From Pseudomonas sp. GGS8 (GTDB taxonomy: Bacteria > Pseudomonadota > Gammaproteobacteria > Pseudomonadales > Pseudomonadaceae), in assembly GCF_024168645.1 (NCBI RefSeq), contig NZ_JALJWF010000001.1, forward strand, positions 4,777,501 to 4,841,500: DNA of 64,000 bases, read 5' to 3'. Both the position numbers and the translations under genes were made by a program. The notes under the pieces are model-generated. The model searched no databases. It was not told the origin of the DNA and saw only the letters and a list, made by a program, of their open reading frames with translations. Positions 44,027 to 52,723 of the stretch are shown here, one piece after another (the first letter of the stretch is position 1; each line of letters starts with the position of its first letter).

Positions 44027-47000
44027 TCAGGCAGCGGGTGCGGATTGACTCAGCACTTGAGCTGTAATACTGGCTTGACCGATCTTTTCGCCCCGGTTGA
44101 ACAGGTCGATATAAATGCGGTTGGTTTTGAACGGCTGCTGTGCGTCAAAACCGGCTTGCGGTGCCAATGACAGCGGACTGTTCCTGGGGATTGGCCGATC
44201 CAGGGTGAAACTCAACGCCAGCAGGTTCATCGGGGTGTTGAGTGGGATCCGCAGATGGCTGTGGGCAATCTGCATGTAGCACTGGCGCGCAACTTCGAGG
44301 AAATACACCATTGAATAGTGCGCGGGGTCACCTTCCTGGAAGAAGTGCTCATCCGGCAGCTTGAGTGTGTCCACGCTCAAGCCCTGAGCGAGGCTGCTCA
44401 TGTCACTGACGATGACGTTTTCTTCTCTGGCCTTGTGCAGCAAGGCCTTATCGCGGCAGCGAGTGGCCGTGAATTCGCCGGCGGGCGATGTTTCGAACGC
44501 CGAGCTATAGGCCATCCCAAGGACGCAGGTGCACATCAGCTTTCCAGCTTGCATGACCTTGGCATTGAACACCTGGGAGTCTTTGTCCTGTTCCAGATGC
44601 AGATCAATCACACCCTGCTTTTGTACGTATTGCTGGAACTTGATATTCAGGGTTTTGACATACGCGACTCGCCCGCTCAGTGGCGGCATGGCGAGTTCAA
44701 TCAGCTGCAACACACCCTCAAGCAATAAAATGCCAGGGATGTGATCAAGAGGGTGATCGAAGAAATAAGGGTGTGCTTCATTCACCACGAGCTGGGCGTG
44801 CAGTGACTGAGGGGCGCGCTGGACGTTGGCGATCACGATGTTTTCCGGGCAACGTTGCCAGTGCGTCGGGCGCTGCACTTCAGTGCCACGGCGCAAGGCG
44901 AAAAGGCTCTCCATGGCGCGGACTCTGACACGCAGCCCTGAGAGCAGGGTGTTGGTCAGCATGTCGCTGAGTTGCAGCACGTCTACGCCGTCCTGTTGCG
45001 GCTCGCGGACAAGGCTGACAGGGCGGGCAGGGCGGGCAGGGCGGGCAGGGCGGGCAGGCGGCGGGATGACCTGTTGTAAATCGTGAGGTGCCGAGTGAGC
45101 AAAGCGCAATGTAAAGGGATGCTTGATGGCAGGAGCGGGTTCGGCCACGGGGCTCCATTCCTGAAGCTTTTCAGTAAACAACCACATCACTGCCTTACCG
45201 GCTTCGCGAACCTCGATCACTGTGTGAGCCGATGCACTCAACATCACCGCCAACAGGGTTTCGATGCCACTGGCTTCAGCCAGGAAACCGGTAATTTCTT
45301 GCAGTGATCCGCTGGCTTGCGTCGCATCAGGTTGCAGCTCGCAGACTTCAATGTTCTGGTATTGACTCCGCTCTTTGCCCAGCAGTTGGCAAGCCTGTTC
45401 CAGCGAGTTCGCGGCATGGGCGAGGACCGCCGCGCGGATCACCAGTAAAGGTTTGTCGCTGGAGTCTGGTTGATAAGGACGCAGCGCAATCAGCCCCAGT
45501 CCTTCACCTTGCACCGTCGCTGAGTGTCGGGCGCGTTCGATCTCGATTTCACCGCTGATAAAGCGCCCTGCACCGAGCAAGAGCGTTGTTACGCCCTTCT
45601 TGAACCATTGCTGCGATGCCAGCAAGGTTTGCCAGAACAAACCAGAGGTGCCGACCAGTGTTTGATGGAAACCCTTGAAGTCAAAAATCTGCGCCGGGTA
45701 GCCGGACAACATGTTTGGCAACATGGTTGCCACGTCCGCCACCTCCACGCCTGGTGGGGTGCCTTGAGCCTGGGAGTAGAAGTTGTGAGCGCTGCTGTAC
45801 GCATTGCTGAAGCGTTCCCCACCCATGTTGCAGCACATGACCATCGCAGTGCCGGTTGAACCGGCCACACCCGGCAGGCGTCGCAGTAAATGGTTGACGC
45901 GATCGGTGATCAACAGCTTGAACGGATCGACATGGGCCAGAGGTTTTGGGCCCATACCGAAACCGTCGATATCAATGACGCGATCCTGCGCCAGGAATTG
46001 GCCCAGTAACGGCTGACCTGGAGCGGGGGCGTAATCAACGAAACGCCCATAAGGAAAACTGACTGATGGCGTTGCTGGCCGATTGAGCTGTTGCTTGAAT
46101 GACTGCAATGAGCTGTGACTGCCGATCGCTGCTTCAGCCTCGACAATAGCGAGGTCCAGCATCAACACACCGGGGGCGGCTAGAGGGACGGCAGGGCGGT
46201 TATCGGGAATATATTCATCCACCACCAGATGCGCATTGGCGCCGCCAAAACCAAAGCTGGAGATGCCTACCCGGATTGCCGACTGCCGGTCCGCGAGAGG
46301 CTGTAGCTGTTTTGTGGCCAGCCGCAGGCTGGTCTCGTCGACTTTTGCGCTGGGCCGGTAGTCGGGCTGAGGTGGAATCCCTTTGTGGCGCAATATCATC
46401 AGCGCCTTGGCGAGCGAAGCACCTCCAGCGGCAGCCAGTGGGTGGCCAATGACAGACTTGATCGAACCGATGGTGATTTTTTTGCCGTCTGTGCAGTGGG
46501 GCGCGAAGAAGCTGTTCAGCGAGTCCAGCTCTGTCGCATCACCCAGCGGAGTGCCGGTGCCGTGGGTTTCGATGTAGTCCACGTCGTTGGGATCAAGACC
46601 GATATAGGCTCGCTGGTAAGCCGTGTACTGGGCTTGTTTGCCAGGCGCAAACACTGAGCCTTCGGCGCCATCGGCGGACATTCCCAATGCCCGTAAAACG
46701 CCCAGGGGGCGGCGCTGCGCAATCAGGGCTTGCGATACGGGTTCGACCAGAAAGGCGACGGCACATTCGCCCGGCACAATGCCGTCAGCGTCCTGGCCGA
46801 ATGCCTGCATTTGAGCCCGGGCGGAAAAGGCGGTCAACTGCGAGAAGCCCAGAAACAGCGCCGGTGGCAGCACGGTATTCAGTGCCATGACAATCGCGTT
46901 ATCCGCCTGGCCGCTATTGACCAGGGCCTGAGCCATATCGATTGCATAGGGAAACGAACTACAGGCAGTGTCGACCGATAACGCCGGGCCACCGAGGGCA

Positions 47001-47467
47001 AAAGCCGCAGCCAGTTCAGCCACTTGTTCGCCCGGCGTGTAGCCCTGTGGTGCTTCGGTTTTTCCGGACATGCCTGTGACGAAATAACTCTCGTCACTCC
47101 AAGACGTCGCGACCACCAATGCGGTGCGTTCCTTGATCAGTGCCGAGCCTTGTCCGGCAAGCTGGTTGAGGAGTGTCTGCAGTACTTTCTTACCGATGGC
47201 GACCTGCCGTCCTTCATGCCGTGAAGGGGTTGAGGCGTCATCGGTCAGGCAAAAAGCACTGTCCAGGTAAACGCGATCCTTTTCACCTGCCTTTGCTGAA
47301 TAGATTGACGCCTTATCCAGTTCCCAGCGCGTCAGCATCGAATTGATAGGCGCTATCTGTCCTTGCGAGAGCAAGTGCCAAAGCGCATCCGTTGACGGTG
47401 CCCCGGGAAACTCGCCAGCCATTGCGCTGAAGCAAAAGTCGCCCTCTGTTGTTACCGCGCCATTCAT
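44027..47467 (-). CDS. Ketosynthase / KS-like / AfsA-hotdog fusion protein
   Basis: A 1146-residue condensing enzyme. Residues 1-~430 are a full ketosynthase with the Cys-His-His triad: Cys169 (DTACSSF), His302 (ETHGTGTPLGD) and His342 (KSVIGHPLAAAGG), ending with GISSFGFGGANAHLV. Residues ~450-760 are a second thiolase-like domain without this triad (VMCCNMGGERFSNAYSSAHN, MLPNMLSGYPAQIFDFKG), comparable to a chain-length factor. A Pro/Ala/Arg linker (~804-816) follows. Residues ~860-1000 contain the hotdog motif HPYFFDHPLDHIPGILLLEG, which resembles AfsA-type A-factor enzymes rather than FabA/PKS dehydratases. No acyltransferase, ketoreductase or ACP is present; carriers are in the adjacent gene. 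Start ATG 47467 has a GGAG site. Confidence 0.85.
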   Translation of the reverse strand: MNGAVTTEGDFCFSAMAGEFPGAPSTDALWHLLSQGQIAPINSMLTRWELDKASIYSAKAGEKDRVYLDSAFCLTDDASTPSRHEGRQVAIGKKVLQTLLNQLAGQGSALIKERTALVVATSWSDESYFVTGMSGKTEAPQGYTPGEQVAELAAAFALGGPALSVDTACSSFPYAIDMAQALVNSGQADNAIVMALNTVLPPALFLGFSQLTAFSARAQMQAFGQDADGIVPGECAVAFLVEPVSQALIAQRRPLGVLRALGMSADGAEGSVFAPGKQAQYTAYQRAYIGLDPNDVDYIETHGTGTPLGDATELDSLNSFFAPHCTDGKKITIGSIKSVIGHPLAAAGGASLAKALMILRHKGIPPQPDYRPSAKVDETSLRLATKQLQPLADRQSAIRVGISSFGFGGANAHLVVDEYIPDNRPAVPLAAPGVLMLDLAIVEAEAAIGSHSSLQSFKQQLNRPATPSVSFPYGRFVDYAPAPGQPLLGQFLAQDRVIDIDGFGMGPKPLAHVDPFKLLITDRVNHLLRRLPGVAGSTGTAMVMCCNMGGERFSNAYSSAHNFYSQAQGTPPGVEVADVATMLPNMLSGYPAQIFDFKGFHQTLVGTSGLFWQTLLASQQWFKKGVTTLLLGAGRFISGEIEIERARHSATVQGEGLGLIALRPYQPDSSDKPLLVIRAAVLAHAANSLEQACQLLGKERSQYQNIEVCELQPDATQASGSLQEITGFLAEASGIETLLAVMLSASAHTVIEVREAGKAVMWLFTEKLQEWSPVAEPAPAIKHPFTLRFAHSAPHDLQQVIPPPARPARPARPARPVSLVREPQQDGVDVLQLSDMLTNTLLSGLRVRVRAMESLFALRRGTEVQRPTHWQRCPENIVIANVQRAPQSLHAQLVVNEAHPYFFDHPLDHIPGILLLEGVLQLIELAMPPLSGRVAYVKTLNIKFQQYVQKQGVIDLHLEQDKDSQVFNAKVMQAGKLMCTCVLGMAYSSAFETSPAGEFTATRCRDKALLHKAREENVIVSDMSSLAQGLSVDTLKLPDEHFFQEGDPAHYSMVYFLEVARQCYMQIAHSHLRIPLNTPMNLLALSFTLDRPIPRNSPLSLAPQAGFDAQQPFKTNRIYIDLFNRGEKIGQASITAQVLSQSAPAA
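45021..45056. repeat. 9-base tandem repeat, four copies, coding the RPA linker
   Basis: Four perfect copies of GGGCGGGCA (plus strand) are followed by a partial copy. On the coding minus strand they encode Arg-Pro-Ala repeats in the linker between the KS-like and hotdog domains. Copy number could vary in frame by three residues per unit. Confidence 0.9.
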
Positions 47468-47550
47468 ACCCTGTCTCCTGATTGCCAAAATGCTGGGTGA
47501 TCTGTTCGATCACCCGGATTCCATGCCATTTTTTACAGCGGCTCAGTGCT

Positions 47551-48636
47551 TCAGCTCAGTCTTGCCAGAAGCGACAAGGCGTCCTGCGGCGTACGACGTG
47601 ACATCAGCGCTTCACCGGCAAACTCACTGGCAGAGCACTGTTGCGCCATTGATTGGCAGAGAGCTTCTCGGGCAAAACCATTGAGCCCCAACTGTGCAAA
47701 GGGCGTCTCAATGTCGATCGACTGTGGTGCGTCGGGGAGCAGGGGGGACAGGGAGTTGAAAAGCAGGTTGCTTACCTGCCCTTGGGCGTCCGTTGTAGCA
47801 GGTGATTGCACTTCGGCAGCGGGTGTTGATGTCGACTCGGGGGCGGCCAGGGCGGCTTTAATCAGGGCGATTGTTGCCTGCGGATACTTGGCGTTGGCCA
47901 GCTCAGTGCTGTTGGCCTTGAGTTGCGGCCACAATGCGACGACCGACTCCAGGAAATCCAACTGCACGAGGGAGTCCAGGCCCAGGCTTTCATAGCTTTG
48001 TTTTTGGTCGATCTGGTCAACCGTGAAACCGGTGATATTCGCCAGTTGTTCAAGTACCCATGCTTCGATATCCACGGCAGGCGCCTGCGGATCGGCTTCA
48101 AGCCGCGCCAGCAAAGCGGTAGGCGTAGGGGCATCGAAGAGCAGCGAAGTAAGCTCTTTCTTTTCCGGGAAGTGCTGGGCCAGGGATTCGAAAATATCGA
48201 CCATGCCGAGAGAGTCGATACCCAGGCTTTCGAAACTTTGATCGAAGTCGATTTGTTCCTTTTTGAATCCTGTGACCGAACTTATTTCGGCGCGCAACCA
48301 TTGCCCGTAGTTGAGTGCAGGCGTTTGTTCCGCAACAGGTGTCGATTCCAGTATTACCGGGCTCGAGTGTACGGGCTCCAGCACCTGAAGGTTTTTATTG
48401 GTGGGAGCTTCAATCCCATGGGCATAAACACCCTCGAGGACTTGTTGATGAGCATTGAAGTAATGCGCAGTGACGGATTCGGCCTGCTCCAGCAAACGCA
48501 TCAATATTGATTCTTTTGCGATATTGGACTCGCACAGTGAATCAATGATTTTTTCTGAAAGAGAGAAATAGCTATTGGCTATTTTTCCATTGGACACGAT
48601 GAATTCCTGCACAACATCGTTGAGTTGGAAGCGCAT
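47551..48636 (-). CDS. Tandem acyl carrier protein with two active and one degenerate ACP
   Basis: A 361-residue protein that holds growing chains for the neighbouring ketosynthase. An N-terminal ~90-residue helical region of unknown fold is followed by ACP1 (SFESLGIDSLGMVDIFES, phosphopantetheine Ser142), ACP2 (SYESLGLDSLVQLDFLES, Ser222) and a third ACP-like segment (PFAQLGLNGFAREALCQS) where the D-S pair is replaced by Asn319-Gly320, so it cannot be loaded. Linkers are rich in Pro/Ala/Ser/Thr. The phosphopantetheinyl transferase must be encoded elsewhere. A GGAG site lies six bases before ATG 48636. Confidence 0.88.
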   Translation of the reverse strand: MRFQLNDVVQEFIVSNGKIANSYFSLSEKIIDSLCESNIAKESILMRLLEQAESVTAHYFNAHQQVLEGVYAHGIEAPTNKNLQVLEPVHSSPVILESTPVAEQTPALNYGQWLRAEISSVTGFKKEQIDFDQSFESLGIDSLGMVDIFESLAQHFPEKKELTSLLFDAPTPTALLARLEADPQAPAVDIEAWVLEQLANITGFTVDQIDQKQSYESLGLDSLVQLDFLESVVALWPQLKANSTELANAKYPQATIALIKAALAAPESTSTPAAEVQSPATTDAQGQVSNLLFNSLSPLLPDAPQSIDIETPFAQLGLNGFAREALCQSMAQQCSASEFAGEALMSRRTPQDALSLLARLS

Positions 48637-48754
48637 GAGGTTCTCCTAACCAAAGTCGGTATAAGTTTTCTATAAACAAGGAATAAAAAGTCTGGGCCCA
48701 GGGGAGGGCCTTGTGTGAATCAATGAACCAAACTGGCAGTAGCCATATAGAGAC

Positions 48755-50518
48755 TTAAAGTTGGAGTTCCACTGCGTCGATCTCGGAAGATGTTGTTTTT
48801 CTGGCTCCTTTGAGCAGCCCGGATCTTACGTTCAGATAAGTGAAGAGCGTTATTGCATCGGCCCCTTGGAAAGCGATGTAGCCGTCAGGACGAATCAGCA
48901 TCAACGTGCCCTCTTTGGCATGGTAACGCTTGTGCAGCCGCCAATCGGGGTCCAGCAACGTCGAGTGCCAGGATGGCAGCTCGGCGCTGCTCAGGGCATC
49001 AATAACGCAATAAGCCTTGATGCCTGGGTAGTCCTTCTCCACCGACTCGGCCAGCGAGTAATAGCCCGGTAACAAAGGGGAAAACTGATCAGCTGCGCTA
49101 AAAATCAACAGCGTGAACGTTCCATGGAACAGATCGATCAAGCGCTTTGGCGGCATACCTTGCAGTTGCCACAACTCAACATCGGGAGCCAGTTGACCTG
49201 CGCGAGGCACCGACGTCTGGAATTCAGGTTTCTTGCCTTTTTTGTCCCAATTCATGCGCTGCTTTTTCGTCAGCGATTCCTGAATGTAATCACTCTTGCC
49301 GTAGTGGTACTGATGACCGGAAATCATCGAGGGCAGTTTGCGCTGAACTTTGCGCCTGTTGCTTATCAGTGGCAGAACATTGTCGCGCAGCCAAACGAGG
49401 GCGCGATGCTTGACGGTAATCAGTCCGGTCAGTCGGTGCGCTGTGTTCTCGACTTCCAGGGCCACCGGGTAGCGTTCTTCGTTGTAGCTCTCCAGCAACG
49501 ATGGATCTGCCAGACCCTGATCGACATAGGCCATTTTCCACGCCAGGTTATAGGCCTCGGAAACCCCCAGGTTCATCCATTGGCCGCCGATCGGGCTGCC
49601 GATATGAGCCGAGTCGCCCACCAGAAACACAGAGCCTTGCTGCAGCGACTGTACGCGGCGATGTTGAAAGGAGGCGATGGTGGTCGATGAAATATTGGAC
49701 AGCGTCATCTTTTGCCCGCGTCCTTCGCACAACCGCTGAAAGTTCTCCAGGCTCAAGGAAGGGCGCTCACCTTCTGGTGGCAGGTTGTAAGGCATCTCGA
49801 TGAAAAGCCGATAACGGGATTGGGCGCTGATCGGCGCCACCGCCACATAACCGTCCTGTGCGCCCAGGAAGAAAGCGCCTTCGTCCTTGCTTCCAGACCA
49901 CTCGATATCGGCATCGGCGAGCATGAAGAAGCGGTCGTAGGACGATCCTTCGAAGGTCATATCAAGACGTTTTCTGATGTTGCTGCGAGCACCGTCGCAC
50001 GCGACCACCCAGCGACTGGAAAAGGATTCGTCACTGCCGTCCGCATGACGAAGCGTCATCTGTACTGAGCCCGGCTGGTTTTCTATATCGACCAGCTCGG
50101 TATTCCACTCAACATCTATCCCCAACGTGTTCAGTCGCTCCAGCAGAATCTTCTCCGTCTGCGGCTGTGGCAGGCTGAGGAGCAGGGGATAGGTGGCGTC
50201 CAGGTAGGAGAAGTTGTAGTTCAGCACCCGTTTGGCGTTCGACTGCACCGAAAACTGGTTGATAGTGAAGCCGTCCTGGATGGCCTGATCGGCAACTCCC
50301 AGATCTCGAAAAATTTCCAGGGTTCTGGAATGGATGGCCATCGCTTTGGTAGCGGTCGAGGGACCGGCATTCTTTTCAATAATGCGAAAAGAGACGCCCC
50401 ACTTTTTCAGCATGATTGCCAGGGACAGGCCAATAGGGCCGGCGCCTACGATCATGACTGTGGGGGTATTACCGGGTTGCCTGAAGTGCTTGGGGGCCAA
50501 AGTGCTCAGAGTGTTCAT
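48755..50518 (-). CDS. Class A FAD-dependent monooxygenase (phenol hydroxylase/PheA-TfdB type)
   Basis: A 587-residue flavoprotein hydroxylase. The FAD-binding GAGPIGLSLA (Gly25-x-Gly27-x2-Gly30) is followed by VACDGARSNIRK (DG motif, NADPH/FAD) and VFLVGDSAHIGSPIGGQWMN (GD motif); the C-terminal ~170 residues form a thioredoxin-like extension (APDVELWQL ... FTLLIFS) as in phenol hydroxylase-type enzymes. It hydroxylates or epoxidises an aromatic, enolic or acyl intermediate using NAD(P)H and oxygen. Usual PP-x-GGQG is replaced by SPIGGQW. It lies three bases after the HAD gene stop, in the biosynthetic operon. Confidence 0.9.
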   Translation of the reverse strand: MNTLSTLAPKHFRQPGNTPTVMIVGAGPIGLSLAIMLKKWGVSFRIIEKNAGPSTATKAMAIHSRTLEIFRDLGVADQAIQDGFTINQFSVQSNAKRVLNYNFSYLDATYPLLLSLPQPQTEKILLERLNTLGIDVEWNTELVDIENQPGSVQMTLRHADGSDESFSSRWVVACDGARSNIRKRLDMTFEGSSYDRFFMLADADIEWSGSKDEGAFFLGAQDGYVAVAPISAQSRYRLFIEMPYNLPPEGERPSLSLENFQRLCEGRGQKMTLSNISSTTIASFQHRRVQSLQQGSVFLVGDSAHIGSPIGGQWMNLGVSEAYNLAWKMAYVDQGLADPSLLESYNEERYPVALEVENTAHRLTGLITVKHRALVWLRDNVLPLISNRRKVQRKLPSMISGHQYHYGKSDYIQESLTKKQRMNWDKKGKKPEFQTSVPRAGQLAPDVELWQLQGMPPKRLIDLFHGTFTLLIFSAADQFSPLLPGYYSLAESVEKDYPGIKAYCVIDALSSAELPSWHSTLLDPDWRLHKRYHAKEGTLMLIRPDGYIAFQGADAITLFTYLNVRSGLLKGARKTTSSEIDAVELQL

Positions 50519-50521
50519 CTG

Positions 50522-51133
50522 TTAGTACCAGTTTCTATAGAAGGGAGAGTTGGCAATGCCGAGCAGGGCATCGTCACCGGATGAGTCTCCGTAGGCATAA
50601 ATGTAAAAGTCATCAAGGTTGCTCAAACAGCCTTTGAGCCGTGTGACTTTTTCTCTCTCAACACAGTTGGTACCTGATATTCCGCCGGTCAGTTTGTTCT
50701 TCGCAGTCGCCAGGCGGGTGCCGCAGACATAGTCAAAACCCGCCGCCTGGCCCCAAGGAATCAGGTAGTTTTCCGGCGAGTTGCTGACCAATGCAGTGAC
50801 ATGACCCATGGACTGGTGCCATTGCAGCCGGCGCAGAGCCTCGGGCCTGAGCCAGAGCGGTAGCTGCTCGCTGATGAAGTACTTGGCATGCTCGCGCTCT
50901 TGCTCAACGGACAGACCGCCCAGATAACAGGCAATGAACGCCAGTCGGGCTTGCATCAACGGCGTGATGCCAAGGATCACGCTGAGCATTTTTGGCAGCA
51001 GGGGAATGATCCTGAGCCAGAACGATTTGGTTCCCACGATAAAACGCATGTAGCGCCAGAACGTATGTCTGTCGGTCAATGTGCCGTCAAAGTCGAACAC
51101 GGCCAATACCGGTTGTGTGCCATTAGCTTGCAT
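50522..51133 (-). CDS. HAD-superfamily phosphatase (subclass IB, SerB-like)
   Basis: A 203-residue haloacid-dehalogenase phosphatase. Motif I is FDFDGTLT (nucleophile Asp14, acid/base Asp16), motif II ALVSNSPENY, motif III REKVTRLKG and motif IV YAYGDSSGDDALL, all in order. The cap region (LLPKMLSVILGITPLMQARLAF, split by the helix boundary) matches the HAD-IB cap insertion. In the operon it probably removes phosphate from a biosynthetic intermediate. It overlaps the ANL gene by 11 bases, so translation is likely coupled. Confidence 0.88.
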   Translation of the reverse strand: MQANGTQPVLAVFDFDGTLTDRHTFWRYMRFIVGTKSFWLRIIPLLPKMLSVILGITPLMQARLAFIACYLGGLSVEQEREHAKYFISEQLPLWLRPEALRRLQWHQSMGHVTALVSNSPENYLIPWGQAAGFDYVCGTRLATAKNKLTGGISGTNCVEREKVTRLKGCLSNLDDFYIYAYGDSSGDDALLGIANSPFYRNWY

Positions 51134-52643
51134 GAATCTCTTCCTTGAGAGAGATGATCTCGATAGTTTTGGGCAACTTGAAGCCAGAGAGGTAGCGCGA
51201 GAGCAGGGTAGAGATAGCGCTCTGGGTCAGTTCGCCGCTCCCTTCAACGCACAGGTGCAGTACGTTGACTTCCTTGTTGTCCGGGACGATGTAAGCTTTC
51301 GCGCGCACCACGTCTGGATGCTTCAGGGCAATGGATTCGATTTCAGTCAGGTCGACCATTTGCGCTTTGATCTTCGAGATTCGCAGGCGCTGGCAATAGA
51401 AGAACACGTGTCCATCGTCGTCCCGCCAGACCAGATCACCCGTGTGTAGCCAACCATCACGGAAGAATCGGGCATTGGCGTCCTCTGCATCGGTATAGCC
51501 GTCAATCACCATCGAGCCGCGAATCAGCAGTTCGCCAATACGTCCAGGTGTGACATCGCGCCCTTCGGCATCCACGACCCGCAGTTCTACGCCCCTGATC
51601 GGTTGTCCCATGGCGCCGCGATGGACCTTGCCAATCGAGCTCTGGACAATCACCGGCATGCTCTCGGTCAATCCATAGCCTTGCAGCACCGGATTGCACC
51701 CCAGCAGCCTTCCCAGCTTCTCGGCTTCGTCTGCCGGTAGATGGCTGCCACCCGAATAAATCATCAGGTGAGGGTGCAACGGCAAAAGCGAGCCTTTGCG
51801 TTTGGCCAGTCGTGTATTGAAGTAGCGAATGACGTCAGGCACCAGGCAGGCAAAGGTGACCTTATGCTGGGACAAGACTTCTGCCAGATCCCTGTTGAGC
51901 AGGGTGTTAGTCATTAACAGAGTGGCGCCCACGCTCAAGGGGAAAACCATCATCACGGACAGTCCGAAGATGGCATACAGCGGCAGTGTCACCAGATGAA
52001 CGGATCCGACACCTTGAAGATGAAAGTGCTCATGCAGCCCATCACTCGATTGCGTCAGATCAAGGTAACGGTGAGAAACGGCCAGCGGTTTACCGATGCC
52101 CCGATAGGTGAACTGTACCGAGACAATTGGATTGCCTTCGGGCAATAACAAGGGCTCTGTTTGTCGGGGAAGTCGAGAGCCCGCCGTTGCGTTGTCGGGC
52201 AGGGACGATGACGGCTCGCTTGCGGCGTCCAGCACCAAGGAGTGCTGAACGCCGTAGGCAGGCTGAAATGTCTCGCGATGTTGCTCGAATAGCGCTTCGG
52301 TCGTTACTACCAGCGTCGGTCTGGCGATGCTGATGACACTGTTCATTTCGAATGGCGTCAGTTTGTAGTTGAGAATGACCGGAACCGCACCGCGCCCGAT
52401 GATTGCCAAATAGTAAGCGATGAACTCCACCCCATTGGGGAGAACAAGCGCTACTTTGTCACCCGGCATTACATTTAATGCTTTGAGGGCGCCATTGCAC
52501 TCTTCAGCCTTTATTCGCAACCTACGGTAAGTGACGGTCTCTTCTTCCGCGTCCAGATCCCTGATAGCAATGTGCTCGGGGAAAGACTCTGAAAAACCGA
52601 CGAACCGATGCAGAAAACCTTCTTTAGATGAAAGGCTTTTCAT
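51123..52643 (-). CDS. ANL-superfamily acyl-adenylating-type enzyme, divergent
   Basis: A 506-residue acyl-CoA synthetase/adenylation-type protein. Core motifs A5 (LQGYGLTES) and A7 (GWLHTGDLVWR) are intact, and A8 is recognisable (RLRISKIKAQMVDLTEIE). The A3 P-loop, normally SGTTGxPKG, reads FTYRGIGKPLAVSH and lacks the Thr-Thr and Lys. The protein ends at about the point where the A10 segment (P-x4-GK with the catalytic Lys) should be: FKLPKTIEIISLKEEIHAS is the C-terminus. It may load acyl groups by altered chemistry, act only as a ligase half or binding protein, or be inactive. The gene is intact and within the operon. Confidence 0.85.
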   Translation of the reverse strand: MKSLSSKEGFLHRFVGFSESFPEHIAIRDLDAEEETVTYRRLRIKAEECNGALKALNVMPGDKVALVLPNGVEFIAYYLAIIGRGAVPVILNYKLTPFEMNSVISIARPTLVVTTEALFEQHRETFQPAYGVQHSLVLDAASEPSSSLPDNATAGSRLPRQTEPLLLPEGNPIVSVQFTYRGIGKPLAVSHRYLDLTQSSDGLHEHFHLQGVGSVHLVTLPLYAIFGLSVMMVFPLSVGATLLMTNTLLNRDLAEVLSQHKVTFACLVPDVIRYFNTRLAKRKGSLLPLHPHLMIYSGGSHLPADEAEKLGRLLGCNPVLQGYGLTESMPVIVQSSIGKVHRGAMGQPIRGVELRVVDAEGRDVTPGRIGELLIRGSMVIDGYTDAEDANARFFRDGWLHTGDLVWRDDDGHVFFYCQRLRISKIKAQMVDLTEIESIALKHPDVVRAKAYIVPDNKEVNVLHLCVEGSGELTQSAISTLLSRYLSGFKLPKTIEIISLKEEIHAS

Positions 52644-52723
52644 TTACCAACCTCTCTCAATCCTTGAATATATGGTCAGACAAAAAAGTACTACAGAGGC
52701 AGGCTATATATAAATTGTTTCAG

